Below are positions 34,407 to 48,740 of a DNA stretch of 64,000 nucleotides, one piece after another. Location: NCBI GenBank assembly GCA_037893245.1, contig JBAIAA010000099.1, positions 620,001 to 684,000 of the forward strand, in the 5' to 3' direction. Each line of letters begins with the position of its first letter. The stretch's first letter is position 1. The stretch is from Crossaster papposus (Eukaryota; Echinodermata; Asteroidea; Velatida; Solasteridae). The translations under genes were made by a program, and so were the position numbers. The notes below the pieces were generated by a model. That model ran no database searches. It was not told the DNA's origin and was given only the letters and a program-made list of their open reading frames with translations.

Positions 34407-34664
34407 CTAACACATCAAGCGTGAAGTTACTGGAGGCTGTACAATTGGCAGAATTAGTCGCGGTGCATGTCACTGTATGCAATCCTACTCCAAAGGTTCC
34501 ACCAGTGGTCGTCACATCGGTTCCATCCCCAGAATCACTACAAGAGATGCTTCCTCCGTCAGCATTGTCGGCAGTTACAATCGGCCAAGTTACTAAGGCC
34601 GTGGATGCATCGGCATCTGGGCACACGGGACTCACCATTAACGGTACGTTTACAACTGGTATCG
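34407..34664 (-). CDS. HYR domain exon II-9 (S8L)
   Basis: Linker residue S8 is Leu (TTA), a change shared only with unit 20, eleven units away. Class N. Confidence 0.88.
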
Positions 34665-35489
34665 CTGTGTAAAAAAGGACAATTATTCGGTATCAATTCA
34701 GTTTTAGTTTCAAAAACCATAACGCAACTAAACCATAGAATGCCATGGTCCAGTGGTTACGGCATTTGCCTCGTGAGTGATAGTGCTTGGGTTCGAACCT
34801 TGCCAGGACCATGGTGTTCGTGACCATAGGCAAGACACTTAACTACAATTGCCTCTCTACCCAGAAGTATAAATAGGTACATAATTTTTGAATATGGCGA
34901 ACTTGCCGCACCATAATGGGCAAACCTGCCCCAACAGCATAGGTGTGGGGTAAGTTTGCCCACTTGTCTTTATGTATTAATTTTAAGTTTCATTGCTCCG
35001 AAAATTAGTTATCTTTGTTCGAGTCAAAGATTCATTTTTCATTGTTATAAAATTAAATACGGTTTAACAAATTTAACAAAATTCTAATCCAAAAATACTT
35101 CCAAAACTTTGGCAAACTTGGCCAACAGCAAAATGGCGGCTGGCATGTGATCCTGAATGGACCAGTGATAATTTGGCTCTCCACTATATATATGTATGGG
35201 GTAAGGTAATATCAAATGCAATATCCATTGACTTTTGATACATGTCAGGTTAAAAAAAAGAGACTACATTTAGATGTGAACCTGTGTCCTCTAAAATATT
35301 GTACAATACCAACTGAATTAACCATCGAGCCCAATAAAAAAACAACAGCGAACAGACTTTATAGGACCCAAAGTGGCTGGGCATGTTTCATCGGCCGTTT
35401 GAAACTACCCACAAGTCGTGCTCTTGACCAAGATGAATAACTGAAGTGTCCCAAGTATTTATGAATATTTGTTTCAGATATGCTCATAC

Positions 35490-35747
35490 CTAACACATCA
35501 AGCGTGAAGTTACTGGAGGCTGTACAATTGGCAGAATTAGTCGCGGTGCATGTCACTGTATGCAATCCTACTCCAAAGGTTCCACCAGTGGTCGTCACAT
35601 CGGTTCCATCCCCAGAATCACTACAAGAGATGCTTCCTCCGTCAGCATTGTCGGCAGTTACAATCGGCCAAGTTACTAAGGCCGTGGATGCATCGGCATC
35701 TGGGCACACGGGACTCACCATTGACGGTACGTTTACAACTGGTATCG
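35490..35747 (-). CDS. HYR domain exon II-10
   Basis: Consensus protein; class N with the ccaagatgaata variant shared with units 12 and 21. Confidence 0.88.
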
Positions 35748-36571
35748 CTGTGTAAAAAAGGACAATTATTCGGTATCAAGTCAGTTTTAGTTTCAAAAAC
35801 CATAACGCAACTAAACCATAGAATGCCATGGTCCAGTGGTTACGGCATTTGCCTCGTGAGTGATAGTGCTTGGGTTCAAACCCTGCCAGGACCATGGTGT
35901 TCGTGACCATAGGCAAGACACTTAACTACAATTGCCTCTCTACCCAGAAGTATAAATAGGTACATAATTTTTGAATATGGCGAACTTGCCGCACCATAAT
36001 GGGCAAACCTGCCCCAACAGCATATGTGTGGGGTAAGTTTGCCCACTTGTCTTTATGTGTTAATTTTAAGTTTCATTGCTCCGAAATTAGTTATCTTTGT
36101 TTGAGTCAAAGATTCATTTTTCATTGTTATAAAATTAAATACGGTTTAACAAATTTAACAAATTTCTAATCCAAAAATACTTCCAAAACTTTGGCAAACT
36201 TGGCAAACAGCAAAATGGCGGCTGGCATGTGATCCTGAATGGACCAGTGATAAATTGGCTCTCCACTATAAATATGTATGGGGTAAGGTAATATCAAATG
36301 CAATATCCATTGACTTTTGATACATGTCAGGTTAAAAAAAAGAGACTACATTTAGATGTGAACCTGTGTCCTCTAAAATATTGTACAATACCAACTGAAT
36401 TAACCATCGAGCCCAATAAAAGAACAACAGCGAACAGACTTTATAGGACCCAAAGTGGCTGGGCATGTTTCATCGGCCGTTTGAAACTACCCACAAGTCG
36501 TGCTCTTGACCAAGAGGAATAACTGAAGTGTCCCAAGTATTTATGAATAATGGTTTCAGATATGCTCATAC

Positions 36572-36829
36572 CTAACACATCAAGCGTGAAGTTACTGGAG
36601 GCTGTACAATTGGCAGAATTAGTCGCGGTGCATGTCACTGTATGCAATCCTACTCCAAAGGTTCCACCAGTGGTCGTCACATCGGTTCCATCCCCAGAAT
36701 CACTACAAGAGATGCTTCCTCCGTCAGCATTGTCGGCAGTTACAATCGGCCAAGTTACTAAGGCCGTGGATGCATCGGCATCTGGGCACACGGGACTCAC
36801 CATTGACGGTACGTTTACAACTGGTATCG
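36572..36829 (-). CDS. HYR domain exon II-11
   Basis: Consensus protein. The A-run just above the acceptor (plus strand) is one base longer, so a minus-strand ORF runs through the acceptor; this does not change the exon. Confidence 0.88.
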
Positions 36830-37656
36830 CTGTGTAAAAAAAGGACAATTATTCGGTATCAAGTCAGTTTTAGTTTAAAAAACCATAACGCAACTAAACC
36901 ATAGAATGCCATGGTCCAGTGGTTACGGCAATTTGCTTTGTGAGTGATAGTGCTTGGGTTCGAACCTTGCCAGGACCATGGTGTTCGTGACCATAGGCAA
37001 GACACTTAACTACAATTGCCTCTCTACCCAGAAGTATAAATAGGTACATAATTTTTGAATATGGCGAACTTGCCGCACCATAATGGGCAAACCTGCCCCA
37101 ACAGCATAGGTGTGGGGTAAGTTTGCCCACTTGTCTTTATGTATTAATTTTAAGTTTCATTGCTCCGAAAATTAGTTATCTTTGTTCGAGTCAAAGATTC
37201 ATTTTTCATTGTTATAAAATTAAATACGGTTTAACAAATTGAACGAATTTCTAATCCAAAAATACTTCCAAAACTTTGGCAAACTTGGCAAACAGCAAAA
37301 TGGCGGCTGGCATGTGATCCTGAATGGACCACTGATAAATTGGCTCTCCACTATAAATATGTATGGGGTAAGGTAATATCAAATGCAATATCCATTGACT
37401 TTTGATACATGTCAGGTTAAAAAAAAGAGACTACATTTAGATGTGAACCTGTGTCCTCTAAAATATTGTACAATACCAACTGAATTAACCATCGAGCCCA
37501 ATAAAAGAACAACAGCGAACAGACTTTATAGGACCCAAAGTGGCTGGGCATGTTTCATCGGCCGTTTGAAACTACCCACAAGTCGTGCTCTTGACCAAGA
37601 TGAATAACTGAAGTGTCCCAAGTATTTATGAATATTTGTTTCAGATATGCTCATAC

Positions 37657-37914
37657 CTAACACATCAAGCGTGAAGTTACTGGAGGCTGTACAATTGGCA
37701 GAATTAGTCGCGGTGCATGTCACTGTATGCAATCCTACTCCAAAGGTTCCACCAGTGGTCGTCACATCGGTTCCATCCCCAGAATCACTACAAGAGATGC
37801 TTCCTCTGTCAGCATTGTCGGCAGTTACAATCGGCCAAGTTACTAAGGCCGTGGATGCATCGGCATCTGGGCACACGGGACTCACCATTGACGGTACGTT
37901 TACAACTGGTATCG
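37657..37914 (-). CDS. HYR domain exon II-12 (G36R)
   Basis: G36 is Arg (ADNADRGS), seen only in this unit. It lies in the loop before the second cysteine. Class N. Confidence 0.88.
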
Positions 37915-38739
37915 CTGTGTAAAAAAGGACTATTATTCGGTATCAAGTCAGTTTTAGTTTTAAAAACCATAACGCAACTAAACCATAGAATGCCATGGTT
38001 CAGTGGTTACGGCAATTTGCTTTGTGAGTGATAGTGCTTGGGTTCGAACCTTGCCAGGACCATGGTGTTCGTGACCATAGGCAAGACACTTAACTACAAT
38101 TGCCTCTCTACCCAGAAGTATAAATAGGTACATAATATTTGAATATGGCGAACTTGCCGCACCATAATGGGCAAACCTGCCCCAACAGCATAGGTTTGGG
38201 GTAAGTTTGCCCACTTGTCTTTATGTGTTAATTTTAAGTTCCATTGCCCCGAAATTAGTTATCTTGGTTTGAGTCAAAGATTCAATTTTCATTGTTATAA
38301 AATTAAATACGGTTTAACAAATTTAACAAAATTCTAATCCAAAAATACTTCCAAAACTTTGGCAAACTTGGCAAACAGCAAAATGGCGGCTGGCATGTGA
38401 TCCTGAATGGACCAGTGATAATTTGGCTCTCCACTATAAATATGTAAGGGGTAAGGTAATATCAAATGCATTATCCATTGACTTTTGATACATGTCAGGT
38501 TAAAAAAAAGAGACTACATTTAGATGTGAACCTGTGTCCTCTAAAATATTGTACAATACCAACTGAATTAATCATCGAGCCCAATAAAAAAACAACAGCG
38601 AACAGACTTTATAGGACCCAAAGTGGCTGGGCATGTTTCATCGGCCGTTTGAAACTACCCACAAGTCGTGCTCTTGACCAAGAGGAATAACTGAAGTGTC
38701 CCAAGTATTTATGAATATTTGTTTCAGATATGCTCATAC

Positions 38740-38997
38740 CTAACACATCAAGCGTGAAGTTACTGGAGGCTGTACAATTGGCAGAATTAGTCGCGGTGCA
38801 TGTCACTGTATGCAATCCTACTCCAAAGGTTCCACCAGTGGTCGTCACATCGGTTCCATCCCCAGAATCACTACAAGAGATGCTTCCTCCGTCAGCATTG
38901 TCGGCAGTTACAATCGGCCAAGTTACTAAGGCCGTGGATGCATCGGCATCTGGGCACACGGGACTCACCATTGACGGTACGTTTACAACTGGTATCG
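38740..38997 (-). CDS. HYR domain exon II-13
   Basis: Consensus protein; class N. Confidence 0.88.
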
Positions 38998-39821
38998 CTG
39001 TGTAAAAAAGGACAATTATTCGGTATCAAGTCAGTTTTAGTTTCAAAAACCATAACGCAACTAAACCATAGAATGCCATGGTCCAGTGGTTACGGCATTT
39101 GCCTCGTGAGTGATAGTGCTTGGGTTCGAACCCTGCCAGGACCATGGTGTTCGTGACCATAGGCAAGACACTTAACTACAATTGCCTCTCTACCCAGAAG
39201 TATAAATAGGTACATAATTTTTGAATATGGCGAACTTGCCGCACCATAATGGGCAAACCTGCCCCAACAGCATATGTGTGGGGTAAGTTTGCCCACTTGT
39301 CTTTATGTGTTAATTTTAAGTTTCATTGCTCCGAAATTAGTTATCTTTGTTTGAGTCAAAGATTCATTTTTCATTGTTATAAAATTAAATACGGTTTAAC
39401 AAATTTAACAAATTTCTAATCCAAAAATACTTCCAAAACTTTGGCAAACTTGGCAAACAGCTAAATGGCGGCTGGCATGTGATCCTGAATGGACCAGTGA
39501 TAAATTGGCTCTCCACTATAAATATGTATGGGGAAAGGTAATATTAAATGCAATATCCATTGACTTTTGATACATGTCAGGTTAAAAAAAAGAGACTACA
39601 TTTAGATGTGAACCTGTGTCCTCTAAAATATTGTACAATACCAACTGAATTAACCATCGAGCCCAATAAAAAAACAACAGCGAACAGACTTTATAGGACC
39701 CAAAGTGGCTGGGCATGTTTCATCGGCCATTTGAAACTACCCGCAAGTCGTGCTCTTGACCAAGAGGAATAACTGAAGTGTCCCAAGTATTTATGAATAA
39801 TGGTTTCAGATATGCTCATAC

Positions 39822-40079
39822 CTAACACATCAAGCGTGAAGTTACTGGAGGCTGTACAATTGGCAGAATTAGTCGCGGTGCATGTCACTGTATGCAATCC
39901 TACTCCAAAGGTTCCACCAGTGGTCGTCACATCGGTTCCATCCCCAGAATCACTACAAGAGATGCTTCCTCCGTCAGCATTGTCGGCAGTTACAATCGGC
40001 CAAGTTACTAAGGCCGTGGATGCATCGGCATCTGGGCACACGGGACTCACCATTGACGGTACGTTTACAACTGGTATCG
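39822..40079 (-). CDS. HYR domain exon II-14
   Basis: Consensus protein. The left flank has cagctaaatggcgg and ggggaaaggtaatatt, shared only with unit 15. Confidence 0.88.
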
Positions 40080-40903
40080 CTGTGTAAAAAAGGACAATTA
40101 TTCGGTATCAAGTCAGTTTTAGTTTCAAAAACCATAACGCAACTAAACCATAGAATGCCATGGTCCAGTGGTTACGGCATTTGCCTCGTGAGTGATAGTG
40201 CTTGGGTTCGAACCCTGCCAGGACCATGGTGTTCGTGACCATAGGCAAGACACTTAACTACAATTGCCTCTCTACCCAGAAGTATAAATAGGTACATAAT
40301 TTTTGAATATGGCGAACTTGCCGCACCATAATGGGCAAACCTGCCCCAACAGCATATGTGTGGGGTAAGTTTGCCCACTTGTCTTTATGTGTTAATTTTA
40401 AGTTTCATTGCTCCGAAATTAGTTATCTTTGTTTGAGTCAAAGATTCATTTTTCATTGTTATAAAATTAAATACGGTTTAACAAATTTAACAAATTTCTA
40501 ATCCAAAAATACTTCCAAAACTTTGGCAAACTTGGCAAACAGCTAAATGGCGGCTGGCATGTGATCCTGAATGGACCAGTGATAAATTGGCTCTCCACTA
40601 TAAATATGTATGGGGAAAGGTAATATTAAATGCAATATCCATTGACTTTTGATACATGTCAGGTTAAAAAAAAGAGACTACATTTAGATGTGAACCTGTG
40701 TCCTCTAAAATATTGTACAATACCAACTGAATTAACCATCGAGCCCAATAAAAAAACAACAGCGAACAGACTTTATAGGACCCAAAGTGGCTGGGCATGT
40801 TTCATCGGCCATTTGAAACTACCCGCAAGTCGTGCTCTTGACCAAGAGGAATAACTGAAGTGTCCCAAGTATTTATGAATAATGGTTTCAGATATGCTCA
40901 TAC

Positions 40904-41161
40904 CTAACACATCAAGCGTGAAGTTACTGGAGGCTGTACAATTGGCAGAATTAGTCGCGGTGCATGTCACTGTATGCAATCCTACTCCAAAGGTTCCACC
41001 AGTGGTCGTCACATCGGTTCCATCCCCAGAATCACTACAAGAGATGCTTCCTCCGTCAGCATTGTCGGCAGTTACAATCGGCCAAGTTACTAAGGCCGTG
41101 GATGCATCGGCATCTGGGCACACGGGACTCACCATTGACGGTACGTTTACAACTGGTATCG
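40904..41161 (-). CDS. HYR domain exon II-15
   Basis: Consensus protein; private variants shared with unit 14 mark a recent one-unit duplication. Confidence 0.88.
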
Positions 41162-41985
41162 CTGTGTAAAAAAGGACAATTATTCGGTATCAAGTCAGTT
41201 TTAGTTTCAAAAACCATAACGCAACTAAACCATAGAATGCCATGGTCCAGTGGTTACGGCATTTGCCTCGTGAGTGATAGTGCTTGGGTTCGAACCCTGC
41301 CAGGACCATGGTGTTCGTGACCATAGGCAAGACACTTAACTACAATTGCCTCTCTACCCAGAAGTATAAATAGGTACATAATTTTTGAATATGGCGAATT
41401 TGCCGCAACATAATGGGCAAACCTGCCCCAACAGCATAGGTTTGGGGTAAGTTTGCCCACTTGTCTTTATGTGTTAATTTTAAGTTCCATTGCCCCAAAA
41501 TTAGTTATCTTGGTTTGAGTCAAAGATTCAATTTTCATTGTTATAAAATTAAATACGGTTTAACAAATTTAACAAATTTCTAATCCAAAAATACTTCCAA
41601 AACTTTGGCAAACTTGGCAAACAGCAAAATGGCGGCTGGCATGTGATCCTGAATGGACCAGTGATAATTTGGCTCTCCACTATATATATGTATGGGGTAA
41701 GGTAATATCAAATGCAATATCCATTGACTTTTGATACATGTCAGGTTAAAAAAAAGAGACTACATTTAGATGTGAACCTGTGTCCTCTAAAATATTGTAC
41801 AATACCAACTGAATTAACCATCGAGTCTAATAAAAGAACAACAGCGAACAGACTTTAAAGGACTTAAATTGGCTGGGTATGTTTCATCAACCGTATAAAA
41901 CTACCCGCCAGTCGTGCTCTTGACCAATAGGAATAACTGAAGTGTCTCAAGTATTTATGAATAATGGTTTCATATATGCTCATAC

Positions 41986-42243
41986 CTAACACATCAAGCG
42001 TGAAGTTACTGGAGGCTGTACAATTGGCAGAATTAGTCGCGGTGCATGTCACTGTATGCAATCCTACTCCAAAGGTTCCACCAGTGGTCGTTACATCGGT
42101 TCCATCCCCAGAATCACTACAAGAGATGCTTCCTCCGTCAGCATTGTCGGCAGTTACAATCGGCCAAGTTACTAAGGCCGTGGATGCATCGGCATCTGGG
42201 CACACGGGACTCACCATCGACGGTACGTTTACAACTGGTATCG
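41986..42243 (-). CDS. HYR domain exon II-16
   Basis: Consensus protein; the first class B unit from the left. S8 is TCG as in unit 8, and V50 is GTA. Confidence 0.88.
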
Positions 42244-43068
42244 CTGTGTAAAAAAGGACAAATATTCGGTATCAAGTCAGTTTTAGTTTCAAAAACCATA
42301 ACGCAACTAAACCATAGAATGCCATGGTTCAGTGGTTACGGCAATTTGCTTTGTGAGTGATAGTGCTTGGGTTCGAACCTTGCCAGGACCATGGTGTTCG
42401 TGACCATAGGTAAGACACTTAACTACAATTGCCTCTCTACCCAGAAGTATAAATAGGTACATAATTTTTGAATATGGCGAACTTGCCGCACCATAATTGG
42501 CAAACCTGCCCCAACAGCATAGGTTTGGGGTAAGTTTGCCCACTTGTCTTTATGTGTTAATTTTAAGTTTCATTGCCCCGAAATTAGTTATCTTGGTTTG
42601 AGTCAAAGATTCAATTTTCATTGTTATAAAATTAAATACGGTTTAACAAATTTAACAAAATTCTAATCCAAAAATACTTCCAAAACTTTGGCAAACTTGG
42701 CAAACAGCAAAATGGCGGCTGGCATGTGATCCTGAATGGACCAGTGATAATTTGGCTCTCCACTATAAATATGTAAGGGGTAAGGTAATATCAAATGCAA
42801 TATCCATTGACTTTTGATACATGTCAGGTTAAAAAAAAGAGACTACATTTAGATGTGAACCTGTGTCCTCTAAAATATTGTACAATACCAACTGAATTAA
42901 CCATCGAGCCCAATAAAAGAACAACAGCGAACAGACTTTATAGGACCCAAAGTGGCTGGGCATGTTTCATCGGCCGTTTGAAACTACCCGCAAGTCGTGC
43001 TCTTGACCAAGAGGAATAACTGAAGTGTCCCAAGTATTTATGAATAATGGTTTCAGATATGCTCATAC

Positions 43069-43326
43069 CTAACACATCAAGCGTGAAGTTACTGGAGGCT
43101 GTACAATTGGCAGAATTAGTCGCGGTGCATGTCACTGTATGCAATCCTACTCCAAAGGTTCCACCAGTGGTCGTCACATCGGTTCCATCCCCAGAATCAC
43201 TACAAGAGATGCTTCCTCCGTCAGCATTGTCGGCAGTTACAATCGGCCAAGTTACTAAGGCCGTGGATGCATCGGCATCTGGGCACACGGGACTCACCAT
43301 TGACGCTACGTTTACAACTGGTATCG
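43069..43326 (-). CDS. HYR domain exon II-17 (P7A)
   Basis: Linker P7 is Ala (GCG), shared only with unit 19, exactly 2,165 bp away. Confidence 0.88.
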
Positions 43327-44151
43327 CTGTGTAAAAAAGGACAATTATTCGGTATCAAGTCAGTTTTAGTTTTAAAAACCATAACGCAACTAAACCATAG
43401 AATGCCATGGTTCAGTGGTTACGGCATTTGCTTTGTGAGTGATAGTGCTTGGGTTCGAACCCTGCCAGGACCATGGTGTTTGTGACCATAGGCAAGACAT
43501 TTAACTACAATTGCCTCTCTACCCTGAAGTATAAATAGGTACAAAATATTTGAATATGGCGAACTTGCCGCACCATAATGGGCAAACCTGCCCCAACAGC
43601 ATAGGTTTGGGGTAAGTTTGCCCACTTGTCTTTATGTGTTAATTTTAAGTTCCATTGCCCCGAAATTAGTTATCTTGGTTTGAGTCAAAGATTCATTTTT
43701 CATTGTTATAAAATTAAATACGGTTTAACAAATTTAACAAATTTCTAATCCAAAAATACTTCCAAAACTTTGGCAAACTTGGCAAACAGCAAAATGGCGG
43801 CTGGCATGTGATCCTGAATGGACCAGTGATAATTTGGCTCTCCACTATAAATATGTATGGGGTAAGGTAATATCAAATGCAATATCTATTGACTTTTGAT
43901 ACATGTCAGGTTAAAAAAAAAGAGACTACATTTAGATGTGAACCTGTGTCCTCTAAAATATTGTACAATACCAACTGAATTAACCATCGAGCCCAATAAA
44001 AGAACAACAGCGAACAGACTTTATAGGACCCAAAGTGGCTGGGCATGTTTCATCGGCCGTTTGAAACTACCCGCAAGTCGTGCTCTTGACCAAGAGGAAT
44101 AACTGAAGTGTCTCAAGTATTTATGAATAATGGTTTCAGATATGCTCATAC

Positions 44152-44409
44152 CTAACACATCAAGCGTGAAGTTACTGGAGGCTGTACAATTGGCAGAATT
44201 AGTTGCGGTGCATGTCACTGTATGCAATCCTACTCCAAAAGTTCCACCAGTGGTCGTCACATCGGTTCCATCCCCAGAATCACTACAAGAGATGCTTCCT
44301 CCGTCAGCATTGTCGGCAGTTACAATCGGCCAAGTTACTAAGGCCGTGGATGCATCGGCATCTGGGCACACGGGACTCACCATTGACGGTACATTTACAA
44401 CTGGTATCG
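44152..44409 (-). CDS. HYR domain exon II-18
   Basis: Consensus protein with three private synonymous changes: N5 AAT, T56 ACT and A68 GCA. It has the most synonymous changes of any unit. Confidence 0.88.
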
Positions 44410-45233
44410 CTGTGTAAAAAAGGACAATTATTCGGTATCAAGTCAGTTTTAGTTTTAAAAACCATAACGCAACTAAACCATAGAATGCCATGGTTCAGTG
44501 GTTACGGCATTTGCTTTGTGAGTGATAATGCTTGGGTTCGAACCCTGCCAGGACCATGGTGTTTGTGACCATAGGCAAGACACCTAACTACAATTGCCTC
44601 TCTACCCAGAAGTATAAATAGGTACATAATATTTGAATATGGCGAACTTGCCGCACCATAATGGGCAAACCTGCCCCAACAGCATAGGTTTGGGGTAAGT
44701 TTGCCCACTTGTCTTTATGTGTTAATTTTAAGTTCCATTGCCCCGAAATTAGTTATCTTGGTTTGAGTCAAAGATTCAATTTTCATTGTTATAAAATTAA
44801 ATACGGTTTAACAAATTTAACAAATTTCTAATCCAAAAATACTTCCAAAACTTTGGCAAACTTGGCAAACAGCAAAATGGCGGCTGGCATGTGATCCTGA
44901 ATGGACCAGTGATAATTTGGCTCTCCACTATAAATATGTAAGGGGTAAGGTAATATCAAATGCAATATCCATTGTCTTTTGATACATGTCAGGTTAAAAA
45001 AAAGAGACTACATTTAGATGTGAACCTGTGTCCTCTAAAATATTGTACAATACCAACTGAATTAACCATCGAGCCCAATAAAAGAACAACAGCGAACAGA
45101 CTTTATAGGACCCAAAGTGGCTGGGCATGTTTCATCGGCCGTTTGAAACTACCCGCAAGTCGTGCTCTTGACCAAGAGGAATAACTGAAGTGTCCCAAGT
45201 ATTTATGAATAATGGTTTCAGATATGCTCATAC

Positions 45234-45491
45234 CTAACACATCAAGCGTGAAGTTACTGGAGGCTGTACAATTGGCAGAATTAGTCGCGGTGCATGTCAC
45301 TGTATGCAATCCTACTCCAAAGGTTCCACCAGTGGTCGTCACATCGGTTCCATCCCCAGAATCACTACAAGAGATGCTTCCTCCGTCAGCATTGTCGGCA
45401 GTTACAATCGGCCAAGTTACTAAGGCCGTGGATGCATCGGCATCTGGGCACACGGGACTCACCATTGACGCTACGTTTACAACTGGTATCG
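45234..45491 (-). CDS. HYR domain exon II-19 (P7A)
   Basis: Same P7A change as unit 17, including SINE variants; part of a two-unit duplication. Confidence 0.88.
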
Positions 45492-46316
45492 CTGTGTAAA
45501 AAAGGACAATTATTCGGTATCAAGTCAGTTTTAGTTTTAAAAACCATAACGCAACTAAACCATAGAATGCCATGGTTCAGTGGTTACGGCATTTGCTTTG
45601 TGAGTGATAGTGCTTGGGTTCGAACCCTGCCAGGACCATGGTGTTTGTGACCATAGGCAAGACATTTAACTACAATTGCCTCTCTACCCTGAAGTATAAA
45701 TAGGTACAAAATATTTGAATATGGCGAACTTGCCGCACCATAATGGGCAAACCTGCCCCAACAGCATAGGTTTGGGGTAAGTTTGCCCACTTGTCTTTAT
45801 GTGTTAATTTTAAGTTCCATTGCCCCGAAATTAGTTATCTTGGTTTGAGTCAAAGATTCATTTTTCATTGTTATAAAATTAAATACGGTTTAACAAATTT
45901 AACAAATTTCTAATCCAAAAATACTTCCAAAACTTTGGCAAACTTGGCAAACAGCAAAATGGCGGCTGGCATGTGATCCTGAATGGACCAGTGATAATTT
46001 GGCTCTCCACTATAAATATGTATGGGGTAAGGTAATATCAAATGCAATATCTATTGAATTTTGATACATGTCAGGTTAAAAAAAAAGAGACTACATTTAG
46101 ATGTGAACCTGTGTCCTCTAAAATATTGTACAATACCAACTGAATTAACCATCGAGCCCAATAAAAGAACAACAGCGAACAGACTTTATAGGACCCAAAG
46201 TGGCTGGGCATGTTTCATCGGCCGTTTGAAACTACCCACAAGTCGTGCTCTTGACCAAGAGGAATAACTGAAGTGTCCCAAGTATTTATGAATATTTGTT
46301 TCAGATATGCTCATAC

Positions 46317-46574
46317 CTAACACATCAAGCGTGAAGTTACTGGAGGCTGTACAATTGGCAGAATTAGTCGCGGTGCATGTCACTGTATGCAATCCTACTC
46401 CAAAGGTTCCACCAGTGGTCGTCACATCGGTTCCATCCCCAGAATCACTACAAGAGATGCTTCCTCCGTCAGCATTGTCGGCAGTTACAATCGGCCAAGT
46501 TACTAAGGCCGTGGATGCATCGGCATCTGGGCACACGGGACTCACCATTAACGGTACGTTTACAACTGGTATCG
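46317..46574 (-). CDS. HYR domain exon II-20 (S8L)
   Basis: Same S8L change as unit 9. The left flank matches unit 18 (longer A-run, aatatctattga), while the exon and SINE side resemble unit 9, so the unit is a mosaic. Confidence 0.88.
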
Positions 46575-47400
46575 CTGTGTAAAAAAGGACAATTATTCGG
46601 TATCAATTCAGTTTTAGTTTCAAAAACCATAACGCAATTAAATCTAAGAATGCCATGGTCCAGTGGTTACGGCAATTTGCTTTGTGAGTGATAGTGCTTG
46701 GGTTCGAACCTTGCCAGGACCATGGTGTTCGTGACCATAGGCAAGACACTTAACTACAATTGCCTCTCTACCCAGAAGTATAAATAGGTACATAATTTTT
46801 GAATATGGCGAACTTGCCGCACCATAATGGGCAAACCTGCCCCAACAGCATAGGTGTGGGGTAAGTTTGCCCACTTGTCTTTATGTATTAATTTTAAGTT
46901 TCATTGCTCCGAAAATTAGTTATCTTTGTTCGAGTCAAAGATTCATTTTTCATTGTTATAAAATTAAATACGGTTTAACAAATTTAACAAAATTCTAATC
47001 CAAAAATACTTCCAAAACTTTGGCAAACTTGGCCAACAGCAAAATGGCGGCTGGCATGTGATCCTGAATGGACCAGTGATAATTTGGCTCTCCACTATAA
47101 ATATGTATGGGGTAAGGTAATATCAAATGCAATATCCATTGACTTTTGATACATGTCAGGTTAAAAAAAAGAGACTACATTTAGATGTGAACCTGTGTCC
47201 TCTAAAATATTGTACAATACCAACTGAATTAACCATCGAGCCCAATAAAAGAACAACAGCGAACAGACTTTATAGGACCCAAAGTGGCTGGGCATGTTTC
47301 ATCGGCCGTTTGAAACTACCCACAAGTCGTGCTCTTGACCAAGATGAATAACTGAAGTGTCCCAAGTATTTATGAATATTTGTTTCAGATATGCTCATAC

Positions 47401-47658
47401 CTAACACATCAAGCGTGAAGTTACTGGAGGCTGTACAATTGGCAGAATTAGTCGCGGTGCATGTCACTGTATGCAATCCTACTCCAAAGGTTCCACCAGT
47501 GGTCGTCACATCGGTTCCATCCCCAGAATCACTACAAGAGATGCTTCCTCCGTCAGCATTGTCGGCAGTTACAATCGGCCAAGTTACTAAGGCCGTGGAT
47601 GCATCGGCATCTGGGCACACGGGACTCACCATTGACGGTACGTTTACAACTGGTATCG
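47401..47658 (-). CDS. HYR domain exon II-21
   Basis: Consensus protein; class N with the ccaagatgaata variant. Confidence 0.88.
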
Positions 47659-48482
47659 CTGTGTAAAAAAGGACAATTATTCGGTATCAAGTCAGTTTTA
47701 GTTTCAAAAACCATAACGCAACTAAACCATAGAATGCCATGGTCCAGTGGTTACGGCATTTGCCTCGTGAGTGATAGTGCTTGGGTTCGAACCCTGCCAG
47801 GACCATGGTGTTCGTGACCATAGGCAAGACGCTTAACTACAATTGCCTCTCTACCCAGAAGTATAAATAGGTACATAATTTTTGAATATGGCGAACTTGC
47901 CGCACCATAATGGGCAAACCTGCCCCAACAGCATAGGTTTGGGGTAAGTTTGCCCACTTGTCTTTATGTGTTAATTTTAAGTTTCATTGCTCCGAAATTA
48001 GTTATCTTTGTTTGAGTCAAAGATTCATTTTTCATTGTTATAAAATTAAATACGGTTTAACAAATTTAACAAATTTCTAATCCAAAAATACTTCCAAAAC
48101 TTTGGCAAACTTGGCAAACAGCAAAATGGCGGCTGGCATGTGATCCTGAATGGACCAGTGATAAATTGGCTCTCCACTATAAATATGTATGGGGAAAGGT
48201 AATATCAAATGCAATATCCATTGACTTTTGATACATGTCAGGTTAAAAAAAAGAGACTACATTTAGATGTGAACCTGTGTCCTCTAAAATATTGTACAAT
48301 ACCAACTGAATTAACCATCGAGCCCAATAAAAAAACAACAGCGAACAGACTTTAAAGGACTTAAATTGGCTGGGTATGTTTCATCAACCGTTTAAAACTA
48401 CCCGCCAGTCGTGCTCTTGACCAATAGGAATAACTGAAGTGTCTCAAGTATTTATGAATAATGGTTTCATATATGCTCATAC

Positions 48483-48740
48483 CTAACACATCAAGCGTGA
48501 AGTTACTGGAGGCTGTACAATTGGCAGAATTAGTCGCGGTGCATGTCACTGTATGCAATCCTACTCCAAAGGTTCCACCAGTGGTCGTTACATCGGTTCC
48601 ATCCCCAGAATCACTACAAGAGATGCTTCCTCCGTCAGCATTGTCGGCAGTTACAATCGGCCAAGTTACTAAGGCCGTGGATGCATCGGCATCTGGGCAC
48701 ACAGGACTCACCATTGACGGTACGTTTACAACTGGTATCG
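48483..48740 (-). CDS. HYR domain exon II-22
   Basis: Consensus protein; class B. P12 is CCT (CCC in most units) and V50 is GTA. Confidence 0.88.
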
